Shown here in pieces: positions 1 to 8,100 of a stretch of 17,837 nucleotides of DNA (position 1 is the first letter of the stretch; each line of letters opens with the position of its first letter). The stretch covers positions 1-17,837 of the forward strand of contig CAMPAA010000037.1 in assembly GCA_946631345.1 (NCBI GenBank), read 5' to 3'. The stretch comes from an uncultured Verrucomicrobiota bacterium (GTDB taxonomy: Bacteria > Verrucomicrobiota > Kiritimatiellia > RFP12 > UBA1067). Under the pieces are notes generated by a model. That model made no database searches. It saw only the letters and a list, made by a program, of their open reading frames with translations, and had not been told where the DNA came from. The position numbers were made by a program, and so were the translations under genes.

Positions 1-64
1 CCACACAGGAGAGAGGAGGCGTCAAACAGCCGTTTGCCGACAGAATCGTATGCAGGGAATTCGC

Positions 65-523
65 ATGAGATTCGCGGCGGCGCTGCTGCCGCTGCTTGCC
101 GGGTGCGCAGCCATCAGCGGGTGGATGGCCGGTTCGATCGAGGAGGGGATACCAAAGCTGCGCGACAAGCTGCCGCGCACGACGAAGGTCTATTTCGCGG
201 ATCCGGTGAAGGGCAACGGCTACGCTCTCCATGCGCGGAACAGGCGGCAGGTGCAGAACGCGTTCGGCAATGCGTTCGACGGGCTGGGAGTTTCCCACTC
301 GACGGACACGAACGGATGCGACGTGGCGATGCACGTTTCCGTGGACGACTGGCACTACGCCGACGCCGGGTTCTCGGGGATCGGCGACCGCGACGAGATA
401 GCGATGTCGGTGATCCTGGTGAACTGCCGCAACAACCGCGTGCTGTCGCGCACGAGGCTCTCCGCGCGGAAACTCGACCTGCTGGTCAAGCGCTATGTGG
501 AGACGCTGTTCAAGGATGAGTAG
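65..523 (+). CDS. DUF4823-like outer-membrane lipoprotein
   Basis: Predicted small lipoprotein of 152 residues. The N-terminus is a short signal ending in the lipobox LAGC, so it should be lipidated and anchored in the envelope. The C-terminal half has a D-D-W-H segment followed by SGIGDRDEI, a strand and then LDLLVKRYVETLF. This order resembles the DUF4823 lipoprotein family (WEDR..WSG.pD.ie..., dLL...), whose function is unknown. The start at 65 is preferred because AGGGA lies 6 bases upstream and the signal peptide then begins MRFAAALL; an in-frame ATG at 50 has no good ribosome binding site. The gene overlaps the next one by 8 bases, suggesting translational coupling. The family assignment is by remembered pattern only. 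Confidence 0.72.
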   Translation: MRFAAALLPLLAGCAAISGWMAGSIEEGIPKLRDKLPRTTKVYFADPVKGNGYALHARNRRQVQNAFGNAFDGLGVSHSTDTNGCDVAMHVSVDDWHYADAGFSGIGDRDEIAMSVILVNCRNNRVLSRTRLSARKLDLLVKRYVETLFKDE

Positions 524-806
524 CGACATCGCCATACGCGAGGAGCCGGGCGAGTACCGCATCGTGATGCGCACCGGCGAGGACGGCAGTTTCGAGGTCG
601 CCGGCGAGAGCGTGCGGCCGATAACGCTGACCGTGCGCGTGGAGGATGCGTGGGACCGCATCCCTGCGGAGCTGCGGCGCCATTCCTACACGGTGACGGT
701 GCGGCGTGACGGCGGCGAGACGCCGCTGGCCGTGCTGGAGGACGTCGCGCCCGACGCGCGCATCTTCCTCGACTTCAGGGAAAGGTTCGAGATGTCATTC
801 TCATGA
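516..806 (+). CDS. Small conserved-looking hypothetical protein
   Basis: A 96-residue soluble protein I do not recognise. It has no signal peptide or membrane segment. It starts MSSDIAIREEPGEYR and is rich in alternating charged and beta-branched residues, with stretches such as ITLTVRV and YTVTV, so a small all-beta fold is plausible. Its ATG overlaps the stop of the preceding lipoprotein gene and its TGA overlaps the ATG of the TatD-like gene (ATGA). This makes it the middle cistron of a coupled trio. An upstream in-frame ATG at 495 would add seven residues from inside the previous gene and is less likely. The coding call rests on the overlaps and on the start and stop fitting snugly between neighbours. 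Confidence 0.65.
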   Translation: MSSDIAIREEPGEYRIVMRTGEDGSFEVAGESVRPITLTVRVEDAWDRIPAELRRHSYTVTVRRDGGETPLAVLEDVAPDARIFLDFRERFEMSFS

Positions 807-1459
807 CCAACGCCCACTATCACTGCGGCGGCGAGACGCTGCTTTCCATGAATGGCGTGGAGAGGAGGTTCTGCGGCGTGCATCCGTGGCGTGCGGAGGA
901 GGTGCGGGCGCGCGAAACCGCCGCCGCGCTCCGCACGGCGCTGGAGGCCGATGGCGAGCTCGGCGTGGGCGAGATCGGCCTGGACCGGCTCTGGACCAAG
1001 GCGGTGCCTGCGGCGCAGCGCGAACTCTTCACGGCGCAGCTTGAGGTTGCGGCGCAATTGCGTCGTCCTGTAGTGCTGCACGGCGCGAAATGCTGGGGCG
1101 AGGTGGTGAAGGCCGTCAGGCCGTTCGCGGCGGCGGTGCCGGCGTTCCTGTTCCACGGCTTTTCGCGGAGCGACGGCCTTCTGCCTGAGATATTCGCGCT
1201 GAACGGGTTCGTAAGCGTGGGCAGGGCGGTGCTCAACGACCATGCCGTGAACTACCGGGAGCTTGTGCGAAAGCTGCCACTCGACAGGATACTGGTGGAG
1301 ACGGACGACGATTCAGCCGATGTGCAGTCGCGCGACGAGACGCTTGCGGCGGTGTTCGCCAAGACCGCCGCGCTGACCGGCCTCACCGAGACGCAGCTCG
1401 ACGCCAACGCGGCAGCGTTTTTGGGGACGGCGCTCCCCGAACGGAGATTTGTGGTATAA
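803..1459 (+). CDS. TatD-family metal-dependent hydrolase, short form
   Basis: A 218-residue amidohydrolase-fold protein of the TatD family, which includes 3'-5' DNA exonucleases and other metal-dependent hydrolases. Motifs in order: HYH at residues 5-7 (the HxH metal pair), GVHPW at 25-29, GEIGLDR at 56-62 with the metal ligand E57, VVLH ending at H93, FHGFS with H118, and LVETDD with D168. All usual metal ligands are present. Two oddities: the residue normally Asp in the N-terminal DxHxH motif is Asn (NAHYH), and about 40 residues seen between this motif and GxHP in longer TatD proteins are missing. Short forms of this kind are known to me from Bacteroidetes-type TatD proteins. It is coupled to the gene upstream by a 4-base overlap. 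The TAA stop sits inside the TATAAT box of the promoter for rnfA. Confidence 0.88.
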   Translation: MTNAHYHCGGETLLSMNGVERRFCGVHPWRAEEVRARETAAALRTALEADGELGVGEIGLDRLWTKAVPAAQRELFTAQLEVAAQLRRPVVLHGAKCWGEVVKAVRPFAAAVPAFLFHGFSRSDGLLPEIFALNGFVSVGRAVLNDHAVNYRELVRKLPLDRILVETDDDSADVQSRDETLAAVFAKTAALTGLTETQLDANAAAFLGTALPERRFVV

Positions 1460-1460
1460 T
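1452..1460 (+). promoter_or_regulatory. Extended -10 promoter for rnfA
   Basis: TGG followed by TATAAT (box at 1455-1460) is a perfect extended -10 element. No convincing -35 hexamer lies at 16-18 bases upstream. Transcription would be expected to begin near 1466-1468, only a few bases before the rnfA ATG at 1471, giving an almost leaderless mRNA. The same TATGGTATAAT-like string occurs before the genes at 8926 and 14663. Confidence 0.6.
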
Positions 1461-1470
1461 TCAGAGCCAT

Positions 1471-2055
1471 ATGCGCTACATAGTCATCATTATCGGTGCG
1501 GTGCTCGTAAACAATTTCGTGCTGAGCCGCTTTTTGGGGTGTTGCCCGTTTCTTGGCGTATCCAAGAAGACGGAGACGGCGGTGGGCATGTCCGGGGCGG
1601 TCGTGTTCGTGATGACCATCGCCGCCGCCGTCACGTGGCTTCTGGACCGCTACCTGCTCCAGCCGTTCGGCCTCGGGTACATCCACACGCTCGTGTTCAT
1701 CCTCGTGATAGCCGCGCTCGTGCAGTTCATCGACATTGCGATGAAGAGGTTCCTGCCGCCGCTCCATGCGGCGCTCGGCATATTCCTGCCGCTGATCACC
1801 ACTAACTGCGCCGTGCTGGGCGTGGCCGAGCTCAACCTGAAGAACGGCACCCCGTTCCTCGAAAGCGTGCTCTTCGCGTTCGCGGCGGCGCTCGGCTTCG
1901 GCTTCGCGCTGGTGATCTTCTCCGGCATCCGCGAGAAGCTGGCGCACGCCAACCCGCCCCGCTGCTTCCGTGGCGTGGCGCTGGCGCTTGTGACGGCCGG
2001 GCTGCTCAGCCTGGCGTTCATGGGCTTCAGCGGTCTCGTGAAGACCCCATACTGA
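1471..2055 (+). CDS. rnfA: Rnf electron transport complex subunit A
   Basis: A 194-residue integral membrane subunit of the Rnf (Rsx) ion-translocating ferredoxin:NAD+ oxidoreductase, matching the family's usual length of about 193. The signature LVNNFVLSRFLGCCPFLGVSKK region spans residues 12-33 and the second signature LITTNCAVLGVA spans 108-119. C24/C25 and C113 correspond to the conserved intramembrane cysteines of RnfA/NqrD/NqrE that hold an iron-sulfur centre. Six hydrophobic segments are apparent. The start agrees with the family N-terminus (M-x-x-Y followed by a hydrophobic helix), yet no Shine-Dalgarno precedes it. It is followed 31 bases later by rnfB. The other Rnf genes (C, D, G, E) are not in the window. 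Confidence 0.96.
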   Translation: MRYIVIIIGAVLVNNFVLSRFLGCCPFLGVSKKTETAVGMSGAVVFVMTIAAAVTWLLDRYLLQPFGLGYIHTLVFILVIAALVQFIDIAMKRFLPPLHAALGIFLPLITTNCAVLGVAELNLKNGTPFLESVLFAFAAALGFGFALVIFSGIREKLAHANPPRCFRGVALALVTAGLLSLAFMGFSGLVKTPY

Positions 2056-2086
2056 TTTGGCGGGACGTTAAAGGAGGGCGTTTGAG

Positions 2087-2905
2087 ATGGTAGCCATTTG
2101 GATTGCGATAGGGGTTGTCGCCGCGGTCGGCGCAGTGGCGGCGCTTGCGCTCGGCGTGGCCGACAGGTATCTTGCCGTACAGGAGGATCCCCGCATCGGG
2201 CTCGTCACTGCGGCGCTGCCGGGCGCGAACTGCGGCGGCTGCGGGTTCCCTGGGTGCGACGGCTACGCGCGCGCGCTGGTGGCCGGCACTGCGGCGAACG
2301 GGGCGTGCGCGGCCGGCGGCGAGGCGTGCGCGGCGGCGGTGGCGAAGATACTTGGGGTGGAGGCGACGGCTACGGAGCGGCGCGTGGCGGTGGTGCACTG
2401 CTGCGGAACACGCTCGAACGCAATCCGCGTGGGCGACTACAACGGCATAGCCGACTGTTCGGCGGCGGCGGCGGTGGCCGGCGGCGACAAGGGGTGCAGG
2501 TTCGGATGCCTCGGCTACGGCGCGTGCGCGAACGTCTGCCCGAAGCACGCAATCATGGTGTCCGACGGCCTGGCGAAGGTGGACAAGCGCCTTTGCATCG
2601 GCTGCGGGAAGTGCGTGAACGTGTGCCCGCGCAAGATCATCGAGCTGGTGCCGGCCAAGGCCACCCTGCACGTGCTCTGCAACAATCCGCTGCGCGGGCC
2701 TGAGGTGCGCAAGGTGTGCAAGGTGGGGTGCATGGGCTGCCATCTGTGCGAGAAGAATTCGGGCGGCAAGGAGGCGGGGCACTTCACCTTCGACGGATTC
2801 CTCGCAAAGGTGAACTACGACAATTTCCCGACCGACGCCGCGCTTGTCGGCAAGTGCCCTGCGAAGTGCATCGTTGAGGACGCCCACTTCGAGTCCGGCC
2901 ACTGA
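2087..2905 (+). CDS. rnfB: Rnf electron transport complex subunit B (polyferredoxin)
   Basis: A 272-residue membrane-anchored iron-sulfur subunit of the Rnf complex that passes electrons from ferredoxin into the complex. Residues 4-25 are a membrane helix. The RnfB-specific cluster motif NCGGCGFPGCDGYA starts at residue 48 (C49, C52, C57) with a fourth Cys at 74. A cysteine-rich ferredoxin part follows: C137/C141/C147/C151, the canonical CIGCGKCVNVCP at 170-181, and CKVGCMGCHLC at 211-221 completed by C257 and C261. AGGAGG at 2072-2077 lies 9 bases before the ATG. It is cotranscribed with rnfA. The gene pair stands apart from the rest of the Rnf operon, which is usually contiguous (often C-D-G-E-A-B). 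Confidence 0.96.
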   Translation: MVAIWIAIGVVAAVGAVAALALGVADRYLAVQEDPRIGLVTAALPGANCGGCGFPGCDGYARALVAGTAANGACAAGGEACAAAVAKILGVEATATERRVAVVHCCGTRSNAIRVGDYNGIADCSAAAAVAGGDKGCRFGCLGYGACANVCPKHAIMVSDGLAKVDKRLCIGCGKCVNVCPRKIIELVPAKATLHVLCNNPLRGPEVRKVCKVGCMGCHLCEKNSGGKEAGHFTFDGFLAKVNYDNFPTDAALVGKCPAKCIVEDAHFESGH

Positions 2906-2942
2906 CGCTGCCAGCCCCGATCCGCCAGATTCGCGCCCGTGC

Positions 2943-2964
2943 GGCGCGTTGGGGGCAACGCGCC
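2943..2964 (+). other. Perfect hairpin after rnfB
   Basis: GGCGCGTTG (2943-2951), a GGGG loop and CAACGCGCC (2956-2964) form a perfect 9-bp GC-rich stem 38 bases after the rnfB stop. There is no T-run directly after it, so it may be a processing or Rho-related structure at the operon end rather than a classical intrinsic terminator. The gap 2906-3051 otherwise holds a short TTTCAGGTGAAA palindrome and the next promoter. Confidence 0.5.
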
Positions 2965-2989
2965 GGAGCGGTTTCAGGTGAAAATAGGC

Positions 2990-3017
2990 TTGAAAAAAAA
3001 AATGAATGTGATATCAT
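2990..3017 (+). promoter_or_regulatory. Promoter for the secreted-protein operon at 3052
   Basis: TTGAAA (2990-2995) and TATCAT (3012-3017) are separated by 16 bases, and TGA directly before the -10 hexamer gives it the extended TGN form. The spacer is A-rich. Transcription would start near 3024, leaving a leader of about 28 bases containing a strong AAGGAGGAG ribosome binding site (3037-3045) six bases from the ATG. Confidence 0.6.
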
Positions 3018-3051
3018 TCGCGGCGTTTTTCCTTTTAAGGAGGAGTGTCGA

Positions 3052-3843
3052 ATGTTGGATTGTCACATTTGTTTGCGCAGAGCTGCGGTTGCTGCGGTTG
3101 CGGCGGCGCTGTCGGCAGCAGCCGTCGCGGAGCAGTCCGCGCTGGTATGGGCGGAGTCGCCTACATTCGTCGACACCCGCGATTCGGCAGTGCGCATTGC
3201 CAAGCCCGATGCATCCGCGAGCTACGCCGTGCGGTACGTTGATGAATCCGCCGGGGATGCGGCATACGTGGTTGTAAGCAAGGTCGTGGATGCCGATACC
3301 GCCAGCGCGGTCACGAGCGTGGTCAGCCGGTGCGAGGCAGGTGCTGAAGGGTCGGTGCCCATTGCGCCGCAGGAAGGGGAGAGCCGCCGGTTCAGGCTTG
3401 TCCATGCGGCATATGCCGCCGACGGCACCGCGCTCGGCGATCCGCTCGTTGCGGACATGGCGGTGGCGTATCCGGCGGCGCAGTCAGGAGAGGTGACGGT
3501 GGATTCGCGGGCCAACTCTATGCAGCTGGTGGCCGAAACCGGCGGATCGGCACCGCTGGCGTACTCGTCGGAATGGGCGGCAGGCGGAACGCCGGTGCGC
3601 GTTGAGGTGGCGTCGGTCCTCGACCGATACAGCAAGGGCCGCCTGGTCACGAGTGCGACCAACACGCTGTTGGAGGTTGCGGCGCCTGCGACCGGGAGCG
3701 TGCTGCATCGCATCGCGTCAGGCGGCGGAACGGTGACGCTGCTCTGCAGATTCTTCGATGTCGGCGGCAACCTCGTTGGCGAGCCGCTTACGTCAACCTA
3801 CCGCTTCGACGAGAAGTGGGGAACTTGTATAAGACTCCGGTGA
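3052..3843 (+). CDS. Secreted protein with an internally duplicated beta domain
   Basis: A 263-residue exported protein I do not recognise. Residues 1-27 look like a Sec signal (basic RR at 9-10, long Ala/Val core, cleavage near AVA-EQ). The mature part contains two related segments, roughly 72-141 and 183-252. Each has a run of beta-branched residues and closes with a pattern of the type D-x-x-G-x-x-x-G-[DE]-P-L followed by a strand ending in Tyr (TALGDPLVADMAVAY and LVGEPLTSTYRF). A fibronectin- or Ig-like sandwich is plausible. It has an excellent ribosome binding site and heads a three-gene run with the FGE-fold protein and the large hydrolase. The final residues DEKWGTCIRLR lead straight into the next gene with a 34-base gap. 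Confidence 0.72.
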   Translation: MLDCHICLRRAAVAAVAAALSAAAVAEQSALVWAESPTFVDTRDSAVRIAKPDASASYAVRYVDESAGDAAYVVVSKVVDADTASAVTSVVSRCEAGAEGSVPIAPQEGESRRFRLVHAAYAADGTALGDPLVADMAVAYPAAQSGEVTVDSRANSMQLVAETGGSAPLAYSSEWAAGGTPVRVEVASVLDRYSKGRLVTSATNTLLEVAAPATGSVLHRIASGGGTVTLLCRFFDVGGNLVGEPLTSTYRFDEKWGTCIRLR

Positions 3844-3877
3844 CTTGCCGGCGAAAACAAAACAGAAGGGACACAAA

Positions 3878-5188
3878 ATGAAGAAACCCATCGCATTGGC
3901 GTTAGTGCTCGGCGCATTTGCAGCCGGCGCAGTGGAAATCAGCTCGGTCACCGCGAAGCAGCGTTGGCCGTGGAACAACCTTGTGGACGTCGACTTCAGC
4001 CTATCCGCGCCCGCCGGGGAGGCGTATCGCGTGGAGCTTGAGGCGAAGTGCGCGGACGGCACAAAGCACTTCGCCGCCAAGACGCTCACGACGGATCCCA
4101 CCGTGATGGCCGGCGAGAACCGCGTGACATGGGATTTCGGCGCAGACTATCCCGGCGTTCGCGCCGAGGACATGCACTTTGCCGTGAGCGTGGTGCCGGT
4201 GGCAGAGGCCGACAAGCCGCTCTACATGGTGATCGACCTCTCCGGCGGGACTTCCGCCGCGAAGTATCCCGTGCGCTACACCTCCATCGGGCCTGAACAC
4301 GTGCGGGGCGCAACGAATGAACCCTGCCAGACGACAGAGTTGTGGCTTCGCCGCATCACCGCGCCGAAGACGGCCTTCTGCGTGATGTACTTCAGGACCG
4401 CGAACTACAACGGCGACGCGTTCTACGCGAAGCTCACCAAGGACTACTACATCGGCGTGTTCGAGCTTACGCAGAAGCAGTACAACCTCATCGCCGGAAC
4501 ATGGCCTTCGTACTTCAACAACGTGGATTGCCGCGATTCCCGTCCGGTGGAGCAGTTGACGTTCAACACGATGACCGGCACATGGGAGGATACCAGCGCA
4601 AATCCCAACCTGATTTCCGCCGATTCGCCGCTCGGCAAGCTGCGCGCAAAGACGGGGCTTCCGCTCAATCTCCCCACCCTCGCCCAGCTGCAGTATGCCG
4701 CGCTCGGCGGTTCGCCGCTCGGAAGGGAGATTTACCAATACTATGTCGATGGCGCGCAGGCTGCCTTGAACGACATCGCCCGCTACAAGGGCAATGTGGA
4801 AATAGAGGTCAAAGAAACCACACATGATGCGGACGGCGCCTCCGGTACGGCCGTCGTCGGCTCCTATCTGCCGAACGGCTACGGGCTCTACGATATGCTG
4901 GGCAACGTGTGGGAGATTTCGGCCACGCCCAAGTACAATGGCAACTGGAGCGCCTACTACAAGACGAAGTCCGGCGACTCAACGCTGGGAACGACCGCCG
5001 ACAATCCGGTGGTCGATCCCAAGGGATGCGCCGCGTCGGAAGCGAGCGAACAGAACATCCGGGCAATCTACGGCGGGTCGTGGTACTTCGGCTCCAGTCC
5101 GTCCGTCTGGTTGTTCCAGTCCAAGGTGAGCGTCGCCGACTGGCGGAACGACGACATGGGCTATCGCCTGACGATGACGGTGGAATAG
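3878..5188 (+). CDS. Secreted SUMF1/FGE-fold protein, probably non-catalytic
   Basis: A 436-residue exported protein. The start at 3878 gives a clean signal peptide (MKKPIALALVLGAFAAGA) and has AGAAGG 8 bases upstream; the longer reading from 3845 is unlikely. Residues 20-108 form an Ig-like beta region beginning ISSVTAKQRWPWNN. Residues 188-436 follow the formylglycine-generating-enzyme (SUMF1) fold: YYIGVFELTQKQYN at 190-203, PVEQLTF at 223-229, LPTLAQLQYAA at 265-275 (family LPTEAEWEYA), GLYDMLGNVWEI at 336-347, GGSW at 399-402 and terminal GYRL at 428-431. The C-terminal catalytic cysteines of true FGE are absent after GGSW, so sulfatase activation is not expected. Such folds also serve as binding or structural modules. 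It is 4 bases from the next gene. Confidence 0.85.
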   Translation: MKKPIALALVLGAFAAGAVEISSVTAKQRWPWNNLVDVDFSLSAPAGEAYRVELEAKCADGTKHFAAKTLTTDPTVMAGENRVTWDFGADYPGVRAEDMHFAVSVVPVAEADKPLYMVIDLSGGTSAAKYPVRYTSIGPEHVRGATNEPCQTTELWLRRITAPKTAFCVMYFRTANYNGDAFYAKLTKDYYIGVFELTQKQYNLIAGTWPSYFNNVDCRDSRPVEQLTFNTMTGTWEDTSANPNLISADSPLGKLRAKTGLPLNLPTLAQLQYAALGGSPLGREIYQYYVDGAQAALNDIARYKGNVEIEVKETTHDADGASGTAVVGSYLPNGYGLYDMLGNVWEISATPKYNGNWSAYYKTKSGDSTLGTTADNPVVDPKGCAASEASEQNIRAIYGGSWYFGSSPSVWLFQSKVSVADWRNDDMGYRLTMTVE

Positions 5189-5192
5189 GCAG

Positions 5193-8100
5193 ATGCAAAT
5201 GAAGGACGTCATTCATCGCATGTGCCGTTTCGGCGCCTGCATCGTTTCCCTGTGTTTCGCCATTGCGGCGTCCGCTGAAGGCGTGCGCAGCCGCTATGTG
5301 CCGGTGCTCGCAAACGGCGATGTGTTCGCGCCGGCGGAATCCGCGATGGACATGTCGTCCGGAACGGTCGATACCGATGTCGTGTTCGAGGCGGCGCGCA
5401 CAGAAGACTTCGCCGTGGACGGCGATGTGTCGAAGCCGATATGGCGCAAGGCGAAGCCCATCCCCGGAGTTGCGCGCAAAGGAGCGGCGTGGCCTGCCCA
5501 ACTCAAGACCGACATCCGTTTCCTGTACTCGAAAACCGCGATATACGTGGCGGCTACGCTTTGGCAGGACATGTCGAAGGCCGTGTTCAAGTGGGATCAG
5601 CGCGACATGCCGGTCTGGGACGACGACAACGTGGAGCTGTTCATGCTGCTCAAGACCGACAGGGGGAACGACCTGTACCAGTATGTGGTGAATCCGCTTG
5701 GCACCGTGGCCGACATCCGCAACGGGAACCGGGCGTACTGGACTCGCGGCATGGAGGTAAAGGCCAGCCGCTACCCCGACCGGTGGACGTTCGAGATGAA
5801 GATGCCTTTCGCCGGCATTCCCATGGATCGGCCCATATCCGGCGAAGGCGTTGCGGTGCGTGTGTGCCGCACGGAACACAGCCTGAAGGCGGTAGGGCAA
5901 TCGCCGGTGCTCCTCTCCGGCGGGCATTGCCAGATCGGACGGTTCGCGAAGCTTGCGTTCCTTCCGCCGGACAAGGCAGACTCCGCGGCGCTTGCGGAGG
6001 AGAGCGCATTCCGCGAGCAGACCGTGGCCCGGCGCACGGCGGCGCTCAAGGATGCGTTCCTCAAGAGGTTTTCCGCGATAAGCGGCGCGACCGCGCCGTT
6101 GGCCGGATCGAAGCATCCGCTCGTGCAGGAGGCCCTTGCCGGAGTGCGCCAGATGGAGCGGCACCTCAAGCGCGGATTCGATCCGTCAATGGCGGCAGGG
6201 TTCGAGAAATACGCGTCGCGGTATGCTTACGCCGTGTGGCAGGGGAACCTCTGGGATCGCGGCAGCACAGGCGAAATGCCGCCGGAGAGCGCACGGACGA
6301 TGCCGAAGCCCATAATGTTCGAACAGGCAGGAAACGAGCGCGAGGCCGTGTGCCTCTGCCTTACGGGCCTTCTCTGCGGGAACCGCATCGACCTGCGCAT
6401 CGTGCCGGAAGGCGTCAAGGCGGGGGCGGGGCGGCGCTTCCTTTCGCCGGACGCCTTTGAGATATACTACGAGCCGTTCGTGAGCATCGACAACGAGACG
6501 TGGACCTACCCTCTCGTGCGCGCGCCAGGCAACATCGTTCCCGTCTCGCCGGGCGAGGCGACGCGCGTGTGGGTGGTGTTCAACTCCCGAGGCGTGAAAC
6601 CCGGAACGTATCAGACGAAGCTCCACATCAAGTGCGCGCATTCCCAGGATGTCGAGGACCGGTCGATAGCAATGCGCGCCGACGTGTGGAGCTTCGACCT
6701 GCCCGAGACGCGCGACTGGCCCATCAAGAGCTTTTTCTGGGGGCCGTTCGCCTACCGGCAGAACGAGGTGGACTGGCTTGAGCTGATGCACGACTACCAT
6801 GTGACGCATGGCTGGACGCAGCTTTTCCGCTTCCGCTACGGCATGTATGACGATGCCGGATACTACACGAGCCCCGGCAAAGGCACCGGAAAGGCCAGCC
6901 CAGACCACGATTTCGAGCGTGAGGTGGCTCTCTGCGGAAACCAGGACTTCCTGCGGCGCGCGCGCGAGCTCGGCATGAGATTCGTGATCGGATGGAGCAC
7001 CCCGTTCAGTCTCGACTGGTACAAGACCGTATCCAGCCGTTTCCTTGACATGGGCTTCTCCTACGACGATTTCGTGTTCCATGGAATGCTGCGGGACGAG
7101 TTCACCAAGGCGGACATACCAAAGCACGCCGCCCAGAGAAATGTGATTCGCGACTGGAACACCAACCTCGTATTCGCCGCCACATACCTCTCAACGCCGC
7201 CGCCGACAGGCGCCACGCTGGAGGACATCAAGGCAGGCGGCCTCGACGAGTTCTTCAAGCTGTGGTGGGTAATCAACGGGCGTTGCAGGGACAAGGTGAA
7301 CGGGCCGCCAGTCATCAACCACCTCAAGTCCAAGGGATGCAGCGTGTGGACCTACAACTGCCAGATGTTCATGCACAACAAGGATACCCTCAGGTACTAT
7401 CGGCTGTATCCGTGGTCTGCAAGGATGCTGGGGCTGGACGGCTTCGCGTTCTGGACGTCCGTATCGCCGAAGGGCGGGGATGGATGGGATTCGCGCGACG
7501 GCTACGATGACGGCATCGCATGGCGCGGCCTCGACAAACGCTCGGTGCCGTCGCGCTGTCTCGAGGCGGTGCGCGAAGGGCTTGAGGACGTGGCATACAT
7601 GGACCGCCTTGAGAGGGAGCTTGCGCGCGCCGGCAAGGGGCGCTACCCTGAATACGAGGCGCTGCTTGCCGCCCGCGAAGGGATAATGCAGCGCGCCAGC
7701 CAGCCCGAGGTGGACGCATGGCGGCTTTCGGTCGGGCGCGCTGTAGATGCGCTCGTGAAGGCTTCTGCCACGGCGACCGAACACGTGATCCACCGCGGAT
7801 GGGGCCTTGAATGGCCGGAGAACTCAATGGCGGCAATCGAACGGTGCTGGCGCGCGGGGTTCATCCCGGAGGTGGACGGGCGCATTTCCAAGGACGGCGT
7901 ATGCTACGTGTTCCACGATGCGTCGTACAGAAAACGCCCGGTTTCCGAGATGACGTGGGACGAGATACGTGCGATCGACATCGGAGAGCGGAAGGGGGAG
8001 CGCTGGCGCGGGACGCATCCGCCCGCACTGGTTGATATCTTCGAACGGATGGCGGGCCATCCCGACCGGCGCATCGCGCTCGACTACAAGTCCATCCCGA

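Noticed and set aside
3829..3836. Promoter -10 (TATAAG-like) before the FGE-fold gene
   Set aside because: It lies within the end of the upstream gene with no -35 and no TGN extension; the three genes are more simply one operon.
3878..5188. Functional formylglycine-generating sulfatase-activating enzyme
   Set aside because: The C-terminal catalytic cysteines are absent and no sulfatase gene is nearby.
4809..6164. Open frame of 451 codons on the - strand
   Set aside because: It is opposite the FGE-fold and CBM9/GH123 genes and shows no start signals or domains of its own.
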